Under the pieces are notes generated by a model, which was not told where the DNA came from, did no database searches, and saw nothing but the letters and a program-made list of their open reading frames with translations. A program made the position numbers and the translations under genes. From Stagnihabitans lacustris (lineage in GTDB: Bacteria > Pseudomonadota > Alphaproteobacteria > Rhodobacterales > Rhodobacteraceae): 64,000 nucleotides of DNA. Numbering within the stretch: the first letter of the stretch is position 1; every line of letters begins with the position of its first letter. Below, one piece after another: positions 17,624-25,729 of this stretch. The stretch is taken from contig NZ_JAPDGS010000002.1 of NCBI RefSeq assembly GCF_025950525.1, forward strand, positions 310,001-374,000. The letters are read 5' to 3'.

Positions 17624-18448
17624 ATGCGCGCCCTTGCCCTGCTTTTGCTGCTGTCCCTGCCTGCTGCCGCCGAAAACGCTGCCGAAGATCTCTCTGCGGC
17701 GCCCCTGGTTTCCTTGCAGACGATGAACGACACAAAGGGCTGGGAGGGGGTGGGCAAGCTGATCCTGGGCGACCGGGGGTTCTGCACCGGGGCGCTGATT
17801 GCGCCGCATCTGGTTCTGACGGCCGCGCATTGCCTGTTCGACAAGGAAACCGGGGCGCGGCTGAAACCCGAGGATATCAAGTTCCTGGCCGGTTGGCAGA
17901 ATGGCCGCGCCGAGGCTTACCGTGGCGTGCGTCAGGCCGTGGCCCATCCCGACTATGCCTATGGCGGCGAAGATGCCCTGGACCGCGTCGCCGATGATGT
18001 GGCCCTGATTGAACTGGACCAGCCGATCCGCCTGCCCGGGGTCAAGCCCTTTGCCGTCGGCCGCGCGCCCCTGCCCGGCGAGGCGGTGGGCGTCGTGTCC
18101 TATGCGCAGGAGCGGGCCGATGCGCCCTCGTTGCAGGATGGCTGTTCGGTGGTGGACCGGCAGGAGGGCATCCTTGTGATGACCTGCGATGTCGACTTTG
18201 GGGCGTCGGGTGCGCCGGTGTTCCGGATCGGGCCAAATGGCGCCGAGATCGTCTCGGTCGTTTCGGCCAAGGCGGATATGCAGGGCCAGAAGGTCGCGCT
18301 TGGCTCGGGGTTGGAGATCCCGCTCAAGGTGCTGACGCTGGCGCTGGAACAGGAAAGCCATCGGCCGGGCAATGTCGTGGTGCTGTCGGGGGGCGGGGCC
18401 AGCGGGTCGGCGAAATTCGTGAAGCCCGAGGCGACCGAGGCGCCCTGA
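17624..18448 (+). CDS. Secreted trypsin-like serine protease (S1 family)
   Basis: A 274-residue protein with a cleavable signal peptide (hydrophobic run ALLLLLSLPAAAE). The catalytic triad is visible: His69 in TAAHC, Asp125 in ADDVALIEL and Ser195 in FGASGAP. The last fits the GxSGxP nucleophile pattern but with Ala in place of the usual Asp-Ser context. Cysteines in GFCTG and AAHC could form a disulfide. It is a single-domain S1 protease without a PDZ domain, so it is not a Deg/HtrA protein. It lies 30 bases after glcF but has no obvious link to glycolate use. Confidence 0.88.
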   Translation: MRALALLLLLSLPAAAENAAEDLSAAPLVSLQTMNDTKGWEGVGKLILGDRGFCTGALIAPHLVLTAAHCLFDKETGARLKPEDIKFLAGWQNGRAEAYRGVRQAVAHPDYAYGGEDALDRVADDVALIELDQPIRLPGVKPFAVGRAPLPGEAVGVVSYAQERADAPSLQDGCSVVDRQEGILVMTCDVDFGASGAPVFRIGPNGAEIVSVVSAKADMQGQKVALGSGLEIPLKVLTLALEQESHRPGNVVVLSGGGASGSAKFVKPEATEAP

Positions 18449-18489
18449 GGGGCTTGAGGCCCCAAGGATGTTGAAGACCCGGGGGTCTT
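18449..18489 (+). terminator. Probable terminator region after the protease gene
   Basis: Two consecutive hairpins follow the stop: GGGGC / GCCCC with a TTGAG loop (18449-18463) and AAGACC / GGTCTT (18474-18489). Neither is followed by a long T-run, so termination efficiency is uncertain. Confidence 0.45.
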
Positions 18490-18543
18490 GAAACCCCGAA
18501 GCGGGCTTCCCAGATCATGAGGACCGGATGCCCATAAGGGGTT

Positions 18544-18601
18544 CGGTTCACCGCCCGTCCGTGATGGAGGGCTCCATGTATCGCTCGTTGAGGATGCCAT
18601 G
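18544..18601 (+). promoter_or_regulatory. ROSE-like RNA thermometer in the hsp20 leader
   Basis: Three successive hairpins end at the hsp20 start. They are CGG/CCG (18544-18553), ATGGAG/CTCCAT (18564-18577), and a final stem pairing GTATC-G-CTC (18578-18586) with GAGGATGC (18590-18597). The last stem buries the Shine-Dalgarno AGGA and leaves G18583 unpaired opposite it. That bulged G within a U-Y-G-C-U / A-G-G-A stem is the hallmark of ROSE elements, which control small heat shock genes in alphaproteobacteria. Heat would melt this stem and free the ribosome site. This is read from the sequence; no folding calculation was run. Confidence 0.75.
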
Positions 18602-19063
18602 CAAACTTTTGATTTTTCGCCGCTTTACCGTGCTGCTGTCGGGTTCGACCGGATGGCCGACCTGATGGACCGTGTGGCTGCAGATGTGGCCCAGCCGACC
18701 TATCCGCCCTATAACATCGAAAAGACCGCCGAGGATGCCTATCGCATCTCTATCGCCGTGGCGGGTTTTTCTCCCGATGAACTCTCGGTCGATGTGAAGG
18801 ACGGCGGGCTTCATGTCAGCGCCAAGCGTGCGCCCGAGGCGCAGCCCCGCACCTATCTGCACCGTGGCATTGCGACCCGCGCCTTCGAGCGCCGCTTTGC
18901 CCTGGCCGATCATGTCCGCGTCAGTGGTGCAGTGCATGAAAACGGGATGCTGCATATCGACCTGATCCGCGAAACCCCCGAGGCGCTGAAGCCGCGCCGG
19001 ATCGAGATCGGTGTGACCGGGCCCAAGGCGCTGGAGAAGAAGACCGAGACGCTGCACGCCTGA
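18599..19063 (+). CDS. ibpA: Small heat shock protein, Hsp20 family
   Basis: A 154-residue alpha-crystallin-type chaperone of the IbpA class, which holds unfolding proteins during stress. The N-terminus FDFSPLYRAAVGFDRM is typical of class A rhizobial and IbpA proteins. The alpha-crystallin domain runs from about residue 38 (YPPYNIEKTAEDAYRI) through RTYLHRGIATRAFERRF to NGMLHIDL; the C-terminal anchor is IEIG. The leader carries a ROSE-like thermometer, so regulation is probably translational and heat-induced. The symbol is by family resemblance. Confidence 0.92.
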   Translation: MQTFDFSPLYRAAVGFDRMADLMDRVAADVAQPTYPPYNIEKTAEDAYRISIAVAGFSPDELSVDVKDGGLHVSAKRAPEAQPRTYLHRGIATRAFERRFALADHVRVSGAVHENGMLHIDLIRETPEALKPRRIEIGVTGPKALEKKTETLHA

Positions 19064-19084
19064 CACGCGGCGCAGGCGGACCCC

Positions 19085-19140
19085 CCGGAGGGTTTCACAC
19101 CCTCCGGACCTCCCGTGGAATATTTGGGTCAATGTGAAAG
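19085..19140 (+). repeat. Dispersed hairpin/core repeat, copy D
   Basis: Hairpin CCGGAGGGT / ACCCTCCGG with a TTCAC loop (19085-19107), then GGACCTCCC and the core GTGGAATATTTGGGTC with an ATGTGAAAG end (19115-19140). It lies just after hsp20 and can serve as its terminator. The loop TTCAC is complementary to GTGAA inside the core, as could occur in a loop-tail interaction. Confidence 0.75.
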
Positions 19141-19217
19141 GGGCGCCGGCGGGTGCCCCTTTTGGCTTGCCTGGGATTGCGGGCCGGGGGACAAGCGGGG
19201 AAAAGCGGGAGGGTGCC

Positions 19218-20456
19218 ATGGAGTTGACCAGTCAGCCGTTGCCGGGGGTGTCCCATGCGGATGTGCCGATGCGACCGGCGACGCGGGCGCTGGATGGGGG
19301 CTTGCGTCCCGATCCGGTGACGGGGGCGATTGCGCCGAACCTGGTGGCTTCGGTCAACAATGTCTTTGTGCCCGGCGCTGCGGGGTTTTCGGCCGAGGGG
19401 GCGGATCTGACCGAGCTGCCCTATCTTTACGCGCGCTGGACCAATCCGACGGTGCGGGCGCTGGAGGCGCGGTTGGCGGCCCTGGAGGGCGGCGACGAGG
19501 CTTTGGCCACTGCGACCGGGGTGGCGGCGATTGCGGCGGTGTTCTTTGGGCTGTTGAAGGCGGGGGATCACCTGATCGTTTCGGAGGTCTGCTATGCTGG
19601 CGCGTTCGAGCTTGCGACGCGGATTCTGCCGGATTTCGGGATTGCGGTCTCGGCGGTGGATCTGTCGGACCTTGCGGCGGTCAAGGCGGCGATCCGGGCC
19701 GAGACGCGGTTGATCCATGCGGAAAGCCCCTGCAACCCGATCCTGCGGCTGACCGATCTGGCGGGTCTGTCGCAGATTGCCCATGCGGCGGGGGTGCTGG
19801 TGTCGGTCGACTCGACGCTGGCCACGCCGGTGATCACGCGGCCGCTGGAGCATGGGGTGGACCTGGTCATCCATTCGCTGACCAAGTTCATGAATGGCCA
19901 TGGCGATGCCCTGGGCGGCGCGGTGATCGGCGGGAAAGAGATCATCGCCCGGCTGCGCGCGCGGTCGGGGGTTTACCTGGGGGCCAGCCTGTCGGCGCAA
20001 AATGCCTGGGCGATCCTGCGCGGCATCGACACGCTGTTCCCGCGGCTGCGGACGTCCTGTGCCAATGCGGCGGTTTTGGCGGGGTTCCTGGCCGGGCATC
20101 CCAAGGTGACGCGAGTTGTTTGGCCCGGGGCCGAGGATCACCCCCAACGCGACCTGGCCCGGCGCCAGATGGATCTGGGCGGCGGGATGATCACCTTTCA
20201 GGTGGCGGACCCGCACGCCATGGCGCGGGTCATGGCCGAGCGGCTGCGGATCATCCACTACGCCTTTTCGCTGGGCCATCAGCGGTCGATCTGCGTGCTG
20301 ATCCCCACGGCAGAAATCCAGGCCTCGACCTACCGGATGCAGGGTGCGGCCCTGGCGCGCTATCGCGATTGGGCGGGGGAGGGGGTCTTTCGCCTGTCGG
20401 TCGGGTTGGAGGACCCGCAGGACCTGGTGGAGGACCTGGCAAGGGCCTTGGGGTGA
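19218..20456 (+). CDS. Cys/Met-metabolism PLP-dependent enzyme (cystathionine gamma-lyase/synthase type)
   Basis: A 412-residue fold-type I PLP enzyme of the trans-sulfuration family. The Schiff-base lysine is Lys223 in HSLTKFMNGHGD. Other landmarks are YARWTNPTVRALE (phosphate-binding Tyr-Arg region), SGVYLGASLS and SLGHQRSICVLIPT near the C-terminus. Usual family length is ~390-430. The sequence does not separate cystathionine lyase, gamma-synthase, O-acetylhomoserine sulfhydrylase and methionine gamma-lyase. An upstream in-frame start at 19134 lies in the repeat; 19218 follows GGGAGGGTGCC. Confidence 0.85.
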   Translation: MELTSQPLPGVSHADVPMRPATRALDGGLRPDPVTGAIAPNLVASVNNVFVPGAAGFSAEGADLTELPYLYARWTNPTVRALEARLAALEGGDEALATATGVAAIAAVFFGLLKAGDHLIVSEVCYAGAFELATRILPDFGIAVSAVDLSDLAAVKAAIRAETRLIHAESPCNPILRLTDLAGLSQIAHAAGVLVSVDSTLATPVITRPLEHGVDLVIHSLTKFMNGHGDALGGAVIGGKEIIARLRARSGVYLGASLSAQNAWAILRGIDTLFPRLRTSCANAAVLAGFLAGHPKVTRVVWPGAEDHPQRDLARRQMDLGGGMITFQVADPHAMARVMAERLRIIHYAFSLGHQRSICVLIPTAEIQASTYRMQGAALARYRDWAGEGVFRLSVGLEDPQDLVEDLARALG

Positions 20457-20485
20457 GGGGCCTTGCGGTGAAAACGGCGCGGATG

Positions 20486-20521
20486 GAAAAACCCCGGAGC
20501 GGGGGGACATCCGCTCCGGGG
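20486..20521 (-). terminator. Rho-independent terminator for the peptidoglycan-binding gene
   Basis: A perfect 11-bp stem CCCCGGAGCGG / CCGCTCCGGGG (20492-20521). On the minus strand it is followed by a T-run (A-run at 20487-20491 on the plus strand). It ends transcription of the minus-strand gene at 20569. Confidence 0.85.
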
Positions 20522-20568
20522 GCACTGGTGACGCACGCACTGCTCGGGGGTTCTGCCCTCTGGGTGGT

Positions 20569-21099
20569 TCAGTAGATCAGGCCGTCGTAAAGCCCATAGG
20601 CCCCGCCGCGGGTGTTCAGATCGGCCAGGCGCCCCTGGGCCTGGGCAAAGGTCGTCACCGCCTGATAGGTGCCCGGTCCGAAAGACCCGTCGATCCCGCC
20701 GCGGTAATAGCCGTAATTGGCCAGGGTCGACTGGATGCGCAGACGCTCGTTGCGGGAATAAGAGTTGAAGGCCTGGGCCGCCGGGGTCGTATAGACCGAG
20801 GGGGCGGGCTGATAGACCGGGGGCTGGTAGACGGGGGGTTGGTAAACCGGCGGCTGCTGGTAGACCGGGGGTTGATAGATGGGCGGCTGATAGACCGGTT
20901 GCGGGCGCGGCAGGGGTTGGGCCTGCGCGGGCTTGTTCATCTCTTTGATGATGGCGCCGGCGATCAGGGCGGCGACCACGCCCTTGGTGAAGTTCTGCTC
21001 GTTCTTGCCCCAGGCAAGCGCCGGGGCCGGGACGGCCAGGGCGGCCATCAGTGTGGTGATCAGCGACAGCGTCAGGGCTTTGGTTTTGAGCGAGGCCAT
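20569..21099 (-). CDS. Exported proline/tyrosine-repeat protein with C-terminal peptidoglycan-binding domain
   Basis: A 176-residue exported protein. The signal peptide ends near APALAWG. A Gly/Ala-rich helix GVVAALIAGAIIKEM follows. Residues ~75-115 form a low-complexity stretch of repeated YQPPVYQPP units. The C-terminal part (RLRIQSTLANYGYYRGGIDGSFGPGTYQAV) matches the PG_binding_1 fold that docks proteins to murein. The linker may span the periplasm. The start at 21099 (MASLKTK) follows AAGGAAC; the longer frame to 21165 adds a non-conserved extension. No catalytic domain is present. Confidence 0.82.
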   Translation of the reverse strand: MASLKTKALTLSLITTLMAALAVPAPALAWGKNEQNFTKGVVAALIAGAIIKEMNKPAQAQPLPRPQPVYQPPIYQPPVYQQPPVYQPPVYQPPVYQPAPSVYTTPAAQAFNSYSRNERLRIQSTLANYGYYRGGIDGSFGPGTYQAVTTFAQAQGRLADLNTRGGAYGLYDGLIY

Positions 21100-21240
21100 T
21101 TCCGGGTTCCTTCTCCTGAGCCCTTGATGACGGGGCCCTTGGTGATGGGACACAGATGCGGCCAATCGGGGTGCTAGACAAAATCACCGGCCTGATAGGC
21201 GATAACAAAGGGTCAATCCGCTGATATCGCTATAAAAAGG

Positions 21241-21266
21241 AAAAGGCCCCCTGGTCGGGGGCCTTT
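21241..21266 (-). terminator. Rho-independent terminator for the aldehyde dehydrogenase gene
   Basis: Stem AAAGGCCCCC / GGGGGCCTTT around a short loop at 21241-21266. On the minus strand it is followed by TTTTCC then TTTTT, giving a clear U-rich tail downstream of the gene ending at 21304. Confidence 0.82.
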
Positions 21267-21303
21267 GGTGTTCCTGCATTGGCTTTGGCGGCGCGCGGCG
21301 CGC

Positions 21304-22782
21304 TTAGACCGAAAGGCAGATGTATTTCATCTCCAGGTAGTCCTCGATTCCGTGATGGCTGCCCTCGCGGCCGAGGCCGGATTGCTTGACGCCGCCAAAG
21401 GGGGCGACCTCGGTCGAGATCAGGCCGGTGTTCACGCCGACCATGCCATATTCCAGCTGTTCCTGGACGCGGATGATGCGGCCGATGTCCTGGGCGTAGA
21501 AGTAGGAGGCCAGGCCAAAGATCGTGTCATTGGCGCGGGCGATGATTTCCTCTTCGGTGTCGAATTTGAACAGGGGGGCGAGGGGGCCGAAAGTTTCCTC
21601 GGTCGCGACCTTGGCGGTCGGCAACACGCCCGTGACCACGGTGGGTTCAAAGAAGGTGCCACCCAGCGCATGACGCTTGCCGCCGGTGACGATCTTGCCA
21701 CCCGAAGCCAGGACGTCGGCGATGTGTTCCTCGACCTTTTCGACGGCGTCCATGTTGATCAGGGGCCCGGTGGTGGTGCCCGCCTTCAGCCCGTCGCCGA
21801 TGGACAGCTTGGCCACGGCGGCGGCGAGTTTCGTGGCGAAGGCGTCATAGACCCCGGCCTGGACATAGATCCGGTTCGCACAAACGCAGGTCTGGCCGTT
21901 GTTGCGGAACTTCGAGATCATCGCGCCTTCGACGGCCTTGTCCAGATCGGCGTCGTCAAACACGATGAAGGGCGCGTTGCCGCCCAGCTCCATCGAGCAT
22001 TTCAGGACTTGGTCGGCGGCCTGACGCAGGAGGATGCGGCCAACTTCCGTGCTGCCGGTGAAGGTCAGCTTGCGGACGCGGGGGTTTTCGCAGAATTCCT
22101 TGCCGATGTCGGAGGACCGGGACGAGGTGATGACCGAGAAGACGCCAGCGGGCACGCCGGCGCGTTCGGCCAGCACGGCCAGCGCGATGGCGGAGAGGGG
22201 CGTTTCGGCGGCGGGCCTTGCGACAAAGCCGCAGCCGGCGGCGAGTGCGGGCGCCGCCTTGCGGGCGATCATCGCGTTGGGGAAGTTCCAGGGCGTGATG
22301 GAACAGGCCACGCCGATCGGCTGTTTGATCACCGTGATGCGCTTGTCGCGCTGATGGCCGGGGATCGTCTCGCCGTAGATGCGCTTGGCCTCTTCGGCGA
22401 ACCATTCGATATAGCTGGCGCCGTAAGCACATTCGCCCTTGGCTTCGGCGACCGGCTTGCCCTGTTCGGCGGTCAGGATGGTGCCCAGGTCATCCAGGTT
22501 GGCCATGCAGAGGTCGAACCATTTGCGCAAGATCGCGGCGCGTTCCTTGCCGGTATGGGCGGCCCAGCCGTGGCGGGCCTTGTCGGCGGCGGCAATGGCG
22601 CGGGCGGCATCGGCGCGGGTCAGGTCGGGAACATGGGCGATGACATCGCCGCGCGCCGGGTTGGTGACGGCAAAGGTCTTGCCATCGGCGGCCTCGACCC
22701 ATTCGCCCGCGACATAGGCCTTGTTCGGCAGAAGCGTCGGGTCCTTGAGCAAAGCGCGCAGGTCGGTGACTTGGTCAAGCAT
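21304..22782 (-). CDS. gabD: Succinate-semialdehyde dehydrogenase (NAD(P)+), GabD type
   Basis: A 492-residue aldehyde dehydrogenase that oxidises succinate semialdehyde to succinate in GABA breakdown. Family motifs seen are [22 protein letters not shown], the catalytic Glu in [16 protein letters not shown], the catalytic Cys in [11 protein letters not shown], and [23 protein letters not shown] at the C-terminus, typical of GabD. The ATG at 22782 has AGGAG seven bases upstream and is preferred over 22797. No gabT lies beside it, so the substrate is inferred from sequence only. Confidence 0.9.
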   Translation of the reverse strand: MLDQVTDLRALLKDPTLLPNKAYVAGEWVEAADGKTFAVTNPARGDVIAHVPDLTRADAARAIAAADKARHGWAAHTGKERAAILRKWFDLCMANLDDLGTILTAEQGKPVAEAKGECAYGASYIEWFAEEAKRIYGETIPGHQRDKRITVIKQPIGVACSITPWNFPNAMIARKAAPALAAGCGFVARPAAETPLSAIALAVLAERAGVPAGVFSVITSSRSSDIGKEFCENPRVRKLTFTGSTEVGRILLRQAADQVLKCSMELGGNAPFIVFDDADLDKAVEGAMISKFRNNGQTCVCANRIYVQAGVYDAFATKLAAAVAKLSIGDGLKAGTTTGPLINMDAVEKVEEHIADVLASGGKIVTGGKRHALGGTFFEPTVVTGVLPTAKVATEETFGPLAPLFKFDTEEEIIARANDTIFGLASYFYAQDIGRIIRVQEQLEYGMVGVNTGLISTEVAPFGGVKQSGLGREGSHHGIEDYLEMKYICLSV

Positions 22783-22903
22783 GATGGGACTCCTCATGGG
22801 TTGGGATGGGTTTGCCGCAGGGGCGGGGCTTTGTCCAATTCGGCTTGGGGGCTGGACTTATGGTTTCGAGTCCACTGGACTTGGGGTGGTGCTGGTGGAT
22901 GCC

Positions 22904-22965
22904 CCGGGAGGGGCTGTCTGCCCCTCCCGGACCCACCCCGAGAGATATTTGAGCCAATGTGAAAG
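22904..22965 (+). repeat. Dispersed hairpin/core repeat, copy E
   Basis: Hairpin CCGGGAGGGG / CCCCTCCCGG with loop CTGTCTG (22904-22930), then GGACCC and core GAGAGATATTTGAGCC with an ATGTGAAAG end (22940-22965). It sits between two minus-strand genes and points against their transcription, so it is not always placed as a downstream terminator. Confidence 0.75.
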
Positions 22966-22967
22966 CA

Positions 22968-24146
22968 TCAGCGGAGCCAGTCATCTTCGCGGGTCACTTG
23001 GGTCAGGCCTGCGAATTGGGCCAGCCGGGACAGTTCGGCGTCCAGTTTGGCCTGGCGGGTTTTGGTCATGGTGATACCCGGCTCTGGCCAAAGGGCGCGC
23101 AGGTGCAGGGCGTCCTTGTCCCTGCGGGCCTTGGCGTCAAGACGGGCGATCAGGCGGTCTCCTTCCAGCACGGGGAAGACGTAATAGCCGTATTGGCGTT
23201 TGGCTTCGGGGACGAAGACTTCGATCCGGTAGCGGAAGCCGAAGAGGAACTCGGCGCGGTCACGGTCACGCAGGGCGGGATCGAAGGGGGAGAGGATGCG
23301 CAGCCGTGTCGGCGGCTCGGGCGGGGTATGGGTCAGGGTCGCGGGGCGGGTCAGGGTCTTTTTCTCGGCCCCGTTGGCGCCTTGCAGCGCGGTTTCGACG
23401 ATTGTGCCCTGGGCGAGGCTCCGGGCCGCCCAATGGCGCGCCTCTTCGGGGGTGATCATGTGCCAATAGGCGCGCAATTCGCCGGGATCGGCGAAGGACA
23501 GGCGATCCAGCGCGGAATTGCAGGCCCAGTCGATCATCTGGGCGCGGTCAGAGCTTTGGTGGCGATGCGGGGCGGGGATCACGCGTTCGGTCAGGTCATA
23601 GACCTTGCGAAAGGCGTCCCGCCGGGTGATCGCAAGGTCGCCCGTCCGCCACAGCCATTCCAGCGCGGTTTTCGACGGTTTCCAGTCCCACCAGCCGCCC
23701 TTGCCCGAGGCCTCGTCCTGGCCGACATCCGACACGGTCAGCGGGCCTTCGTCGCGGATGCGGGTCAGGATCGTGTCGAACTGTTCCTCATAGCCCGGGC
23801 GGAACCAGCTTTGCCATTTGTCCTTCAGCCGGGATTCGGCAGCCTGATAGCGGTGGTGCCACTGCGGGTGGAATTCGGTCGGGATGATCGAGGCGTCATG
23901 GGTCCAGTGTTCGAAAAGCTGGCGCTGGGCCAGGAGCCTGTCCAGGGTGTCGGGCCGATAGGCGTTGCGGCGCGACCACAGGATCATGTGATGGGCGCGG
24001 GCGACGGTGTTGATGCTGTCGACCTGGACAAAACCGATGCGGTGGATGAGGTCGCCGATTTGCTGTGGCGTGGCGGGGCCGGTCGGGCTGTCGGTCAGCG
24101 CATGGGCGTGCAGGAACAGCCGGCGGGCCTGGGGGTTGGTCAGCAT
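22968..24146 (-). CDS. AlkZ/YcaQ-like winged-helix DNA glycosylase
   Basis: A 392-residue protein of the winged-helix HTH_42 family that includes Streptomyces AlkZ and E. coli YcaQ, glycosylases that unhook interstrand DNA crosslinks. The catalytic Q-x-D/Q-x-Q region is represented by GFVQVDSINTVARAHH near residue 40. Further family signatures are LFEHWTHDASIIP, WDWKPSKTALEWLWRTGDL and ILSPFDPALRDRDRAEFLFGF. The variant QVDSI resembles the YcaQ-like branch rather than AlkZ. The stop codon lies three bases from the repeat copy E. Confidence 0.85.
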   Translation of the reverse strand: MLTNPQARRLFLHAHALTDSPTGPATPQQIGDLIHRIGFVQVDSINTVARAHHMILWSRRNAYRPDTLDRLLAQRQLFEHWTHDASIIPTEFHPQWHHRYQAAESRLKDKWQSWFRPGYEEQFDTILTRIRDEGPLTVSDVGQDEASGKGGWWDWKPSKTALEWLWRTGDLAITRRDAFRKVYDLTERVIPAPHRHQSSDRAQMIDWACNSALDRLSFADPGELRAYWHMITPEEARHWAARSLAQGTIVETALQGANGAEKKTLTRPATLTHTPPEPPTRLRILSPFDPALRDRDRAEFLFGFRYRIEVFVPEAKRQYGYYVFPVLEGDRLIARLDAKARRDKDALHLRALWPEPGITMTKTRQAKLDAELSRLAQFAGLTQVTREDDWLR

Positions 24147-24177
24147 GGTGCGGGGGCGGGGGTTTGGGGGGCTGGGG

Positions 24178-24792
24178 TCATGGGTGGCGCGCGCGGAAGG
24201 CGGCCAGTTCGTCGGCCGTGGGGGATTGGCCGCAGAAGATCAGGACGTAATCGGGGATGCGGGACAGGCGCTGGGGAAGCGGCTCTTCGGTGCGCATGGC
24301 GATGTAACCCACCTGGGTCAGGTAAAGCGCGCGGGCGCGGGTCTCGGCCTCATGCGCGGGGAAATCATGCGCCAGGAAGAGGTCGGTCAGGGCCTGGGTG
24401 CGCAGGGTGTCGGTTTGTGTCAGGCGCTGGGCCAGCGCGGGGTCGGTCAGGGCCCAGGTGCGGATGGCGAATTCCAGCCGGGAGTCAAAAAGCGCGGGGG
24501 TGATCCAGAGGTCGCAGATCGAGAGCATGGCTTCGGCGATGGTTTTTGCCGGTGCTTCGCAGCGGGCAAGAAGTTGCGCGGTGTTGCGGCTTTCCCACCT
24601 GGTGATGAGGCCGCTCAGCAGAGACTCCCGGTCGGGGAAGTGCCAGTAGAACGAGGTGCGCGACAGGCCAAGTTTGGCCGCCAAGGGCATGACCTTGACC
24701 GCCTCGACCCCACCTTCGACGAGGAGGTCATAGGCGGCATCCAGCCACAGCTCCGGCGTGCCCCGCCAGCCTTTGTCGGGTTTGGTATCCAT
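24178..24792 (-). CDS. TetR/AcrR family transcriptional regulator
   Basis: A 204-residue regulator. The N-terminal helix-turn-helix is recognisable (AAYDLLVEGGVEAVKVMPLAAKLGLSRTSFYWHFPDRESLLSGLI); the C-terminal ligand domain is not assignable. The start MDTKPDKGW at 24792 is preferred; an upstream in-frame ATG (24879) would add a proline-rich nonconserved leader. It ends 31 bases before the glycosylase start and may be co-transcribed with it. Target genes are unknown. Confidence 0.88.
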   Translation of the reverse strand: MDTKPDKGWRGTPELWLDAAYDLLVEGGVEAVKVMPLAAKLGLSRTSFYWHFPDRESLLSGLITRWESRNTAQLLARCEAPAKTIAEAMLSICDLWITPALFDSRLEFAIRTWALTDPALAQRLTQTDTLRTQALTDLFLAHDFPAHEAETRARALYLTQVGYIAMRTEEPLPQRLSRIPDYVLIFCGQSPTADELAAFRARHP

Positions 24793-24935
24793 GACGCGCA
24801 GACTAGGGGGCGGGGGGGAGGGGGGCAAGGGAGTGTTGAACAGACTTCCGTAGCGGGGCGAATCGTGGGAAATTTGCAATGCGGGCCGATTTTACAGCTT
24901 GCGGGCTCATTTGTTGGAATTTCAGGAGCGCACAC

Positions 24936-25577
24936 TTGGCAAAAAGCAATATCTTCGCCATCGACATCGACGCGGCCGAACGCAGCGTTGCAGAGGCCAA
25001 CGCGGAATTGGTGCAGCGCCACACCCTGTTGTTGGAGGCATTCGACCGAATTCCCACCACATTGGAAACCGCTGAAAATATCGAACGTGCCAAGCGGTTT
25101 GCCCGTCAATTAAACGAAAGCGCCCAAAACTGTCGAAGGATCAGGTTGGCTGATACAAAGCCGATCCGCGATCTGCTCCGGCGTGTCGATGATTTCTTCA
25201 AGAAAATGGAAAAGCAGGCAACGGATGCGCAGAACTTTGTTTTGGAAGCATTGAGCCGCGAGGGGCGTCTTCAGGCAGAGGCATCACGGCTTGACCAGAC
25301 GGCAGCGGTGGCTTCATCTCCTGTGGTTTCTTTGATTGTCCAGCCTGAAACGGGTGAGATTCTTGGGACAGCGCAGCGACGTGCGGTGGATAACGCTGCC
25401 GCGGTGCAGCTTCAATGGGCCGTAGACAGGATCGATCGTGCGGAAATTGAGCTTGAAGCCCTTCGACCATACCTGACGGATGCCGCGTTGCTTCATGCGG
25501 TGAAGGCACATCTTAAGGCAAATGGACCGAACGCCTTGACGGGTGCGACCTACGTGCAGCAGGCCACGATGGACTGA
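24936..25577 (+). CDS. Phage-type coiled-coil protein, function unknown
   Basis: A 213-residue protein with heptad-rich helices (residues ~10-80 and 150-185). The segment AKRFARQLNE...RLADTKPIRDLLRRVDDFFKKM and the C-terminal pattern LRPYLTDAALLHAVKAHLKANGP plus GATYVQQ recall proteins beside recombination or replication modules of alphaproteobacterial phages; that similarity is from memory. A TTG start at 24936 is chosen because AGGAG lies seven bases upstream; the ATG at 24879 has no ribosome site. The gene is visibly less GC-rich than its neighbours and has no phage genes next to it, suggesting recent transfer or a prophage remnant. Confidence 0.65.
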   Translation: MAKSNIFAIDIDAAERSVAEANAELVQRHTLLLEAFDRIPTTLETAENIERAKRFARQLNESAQNCRRIRLADTKPIRDLLRRVDDFFKKMEKQATDAQNFVLEALSREGRLQAEASRLDQTAAVASSPVVSLIVQPETGEILGTAQRRAVDNAAAVQLQWAVDRIDRAEIELEALRPYLTDAALLHAVKAHLKANGPNALTGATYVQQATMD

Positions 25578-25644
25578 GGGGGCCTGCGGCTTGGTGCGGC
25601 GGCTCTCAGGATCAAACGGCCCTGCGCGTGGCTTGCTTGCCAAT

Positions 25645-25692
25645 CGACACGCCGGCCCTGACTGACCGGCCTTAAAACTTGACACCTGTGTC
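25645..25692 (+). promoter_or_regulatory. Possible promoter/operator of the flavin oxidoreductase gene
   Basis: The leader of the 25730 gene holds a -35-like TTGACA that overlaps a 12-bp perfect palindrome GACACCTGTGTC (25681-25692). A further GACAC lies at 25645, and CCGG half-sites flank the region. The layout suits repression by a dimeric regulator. No matching -10 was identified with confidence. Confidence 0.35.
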
Positions 25693-25729
25693 GATTCCCC
25701 GCATCCTGCCCCCAAACCCCGGAGGCCCC

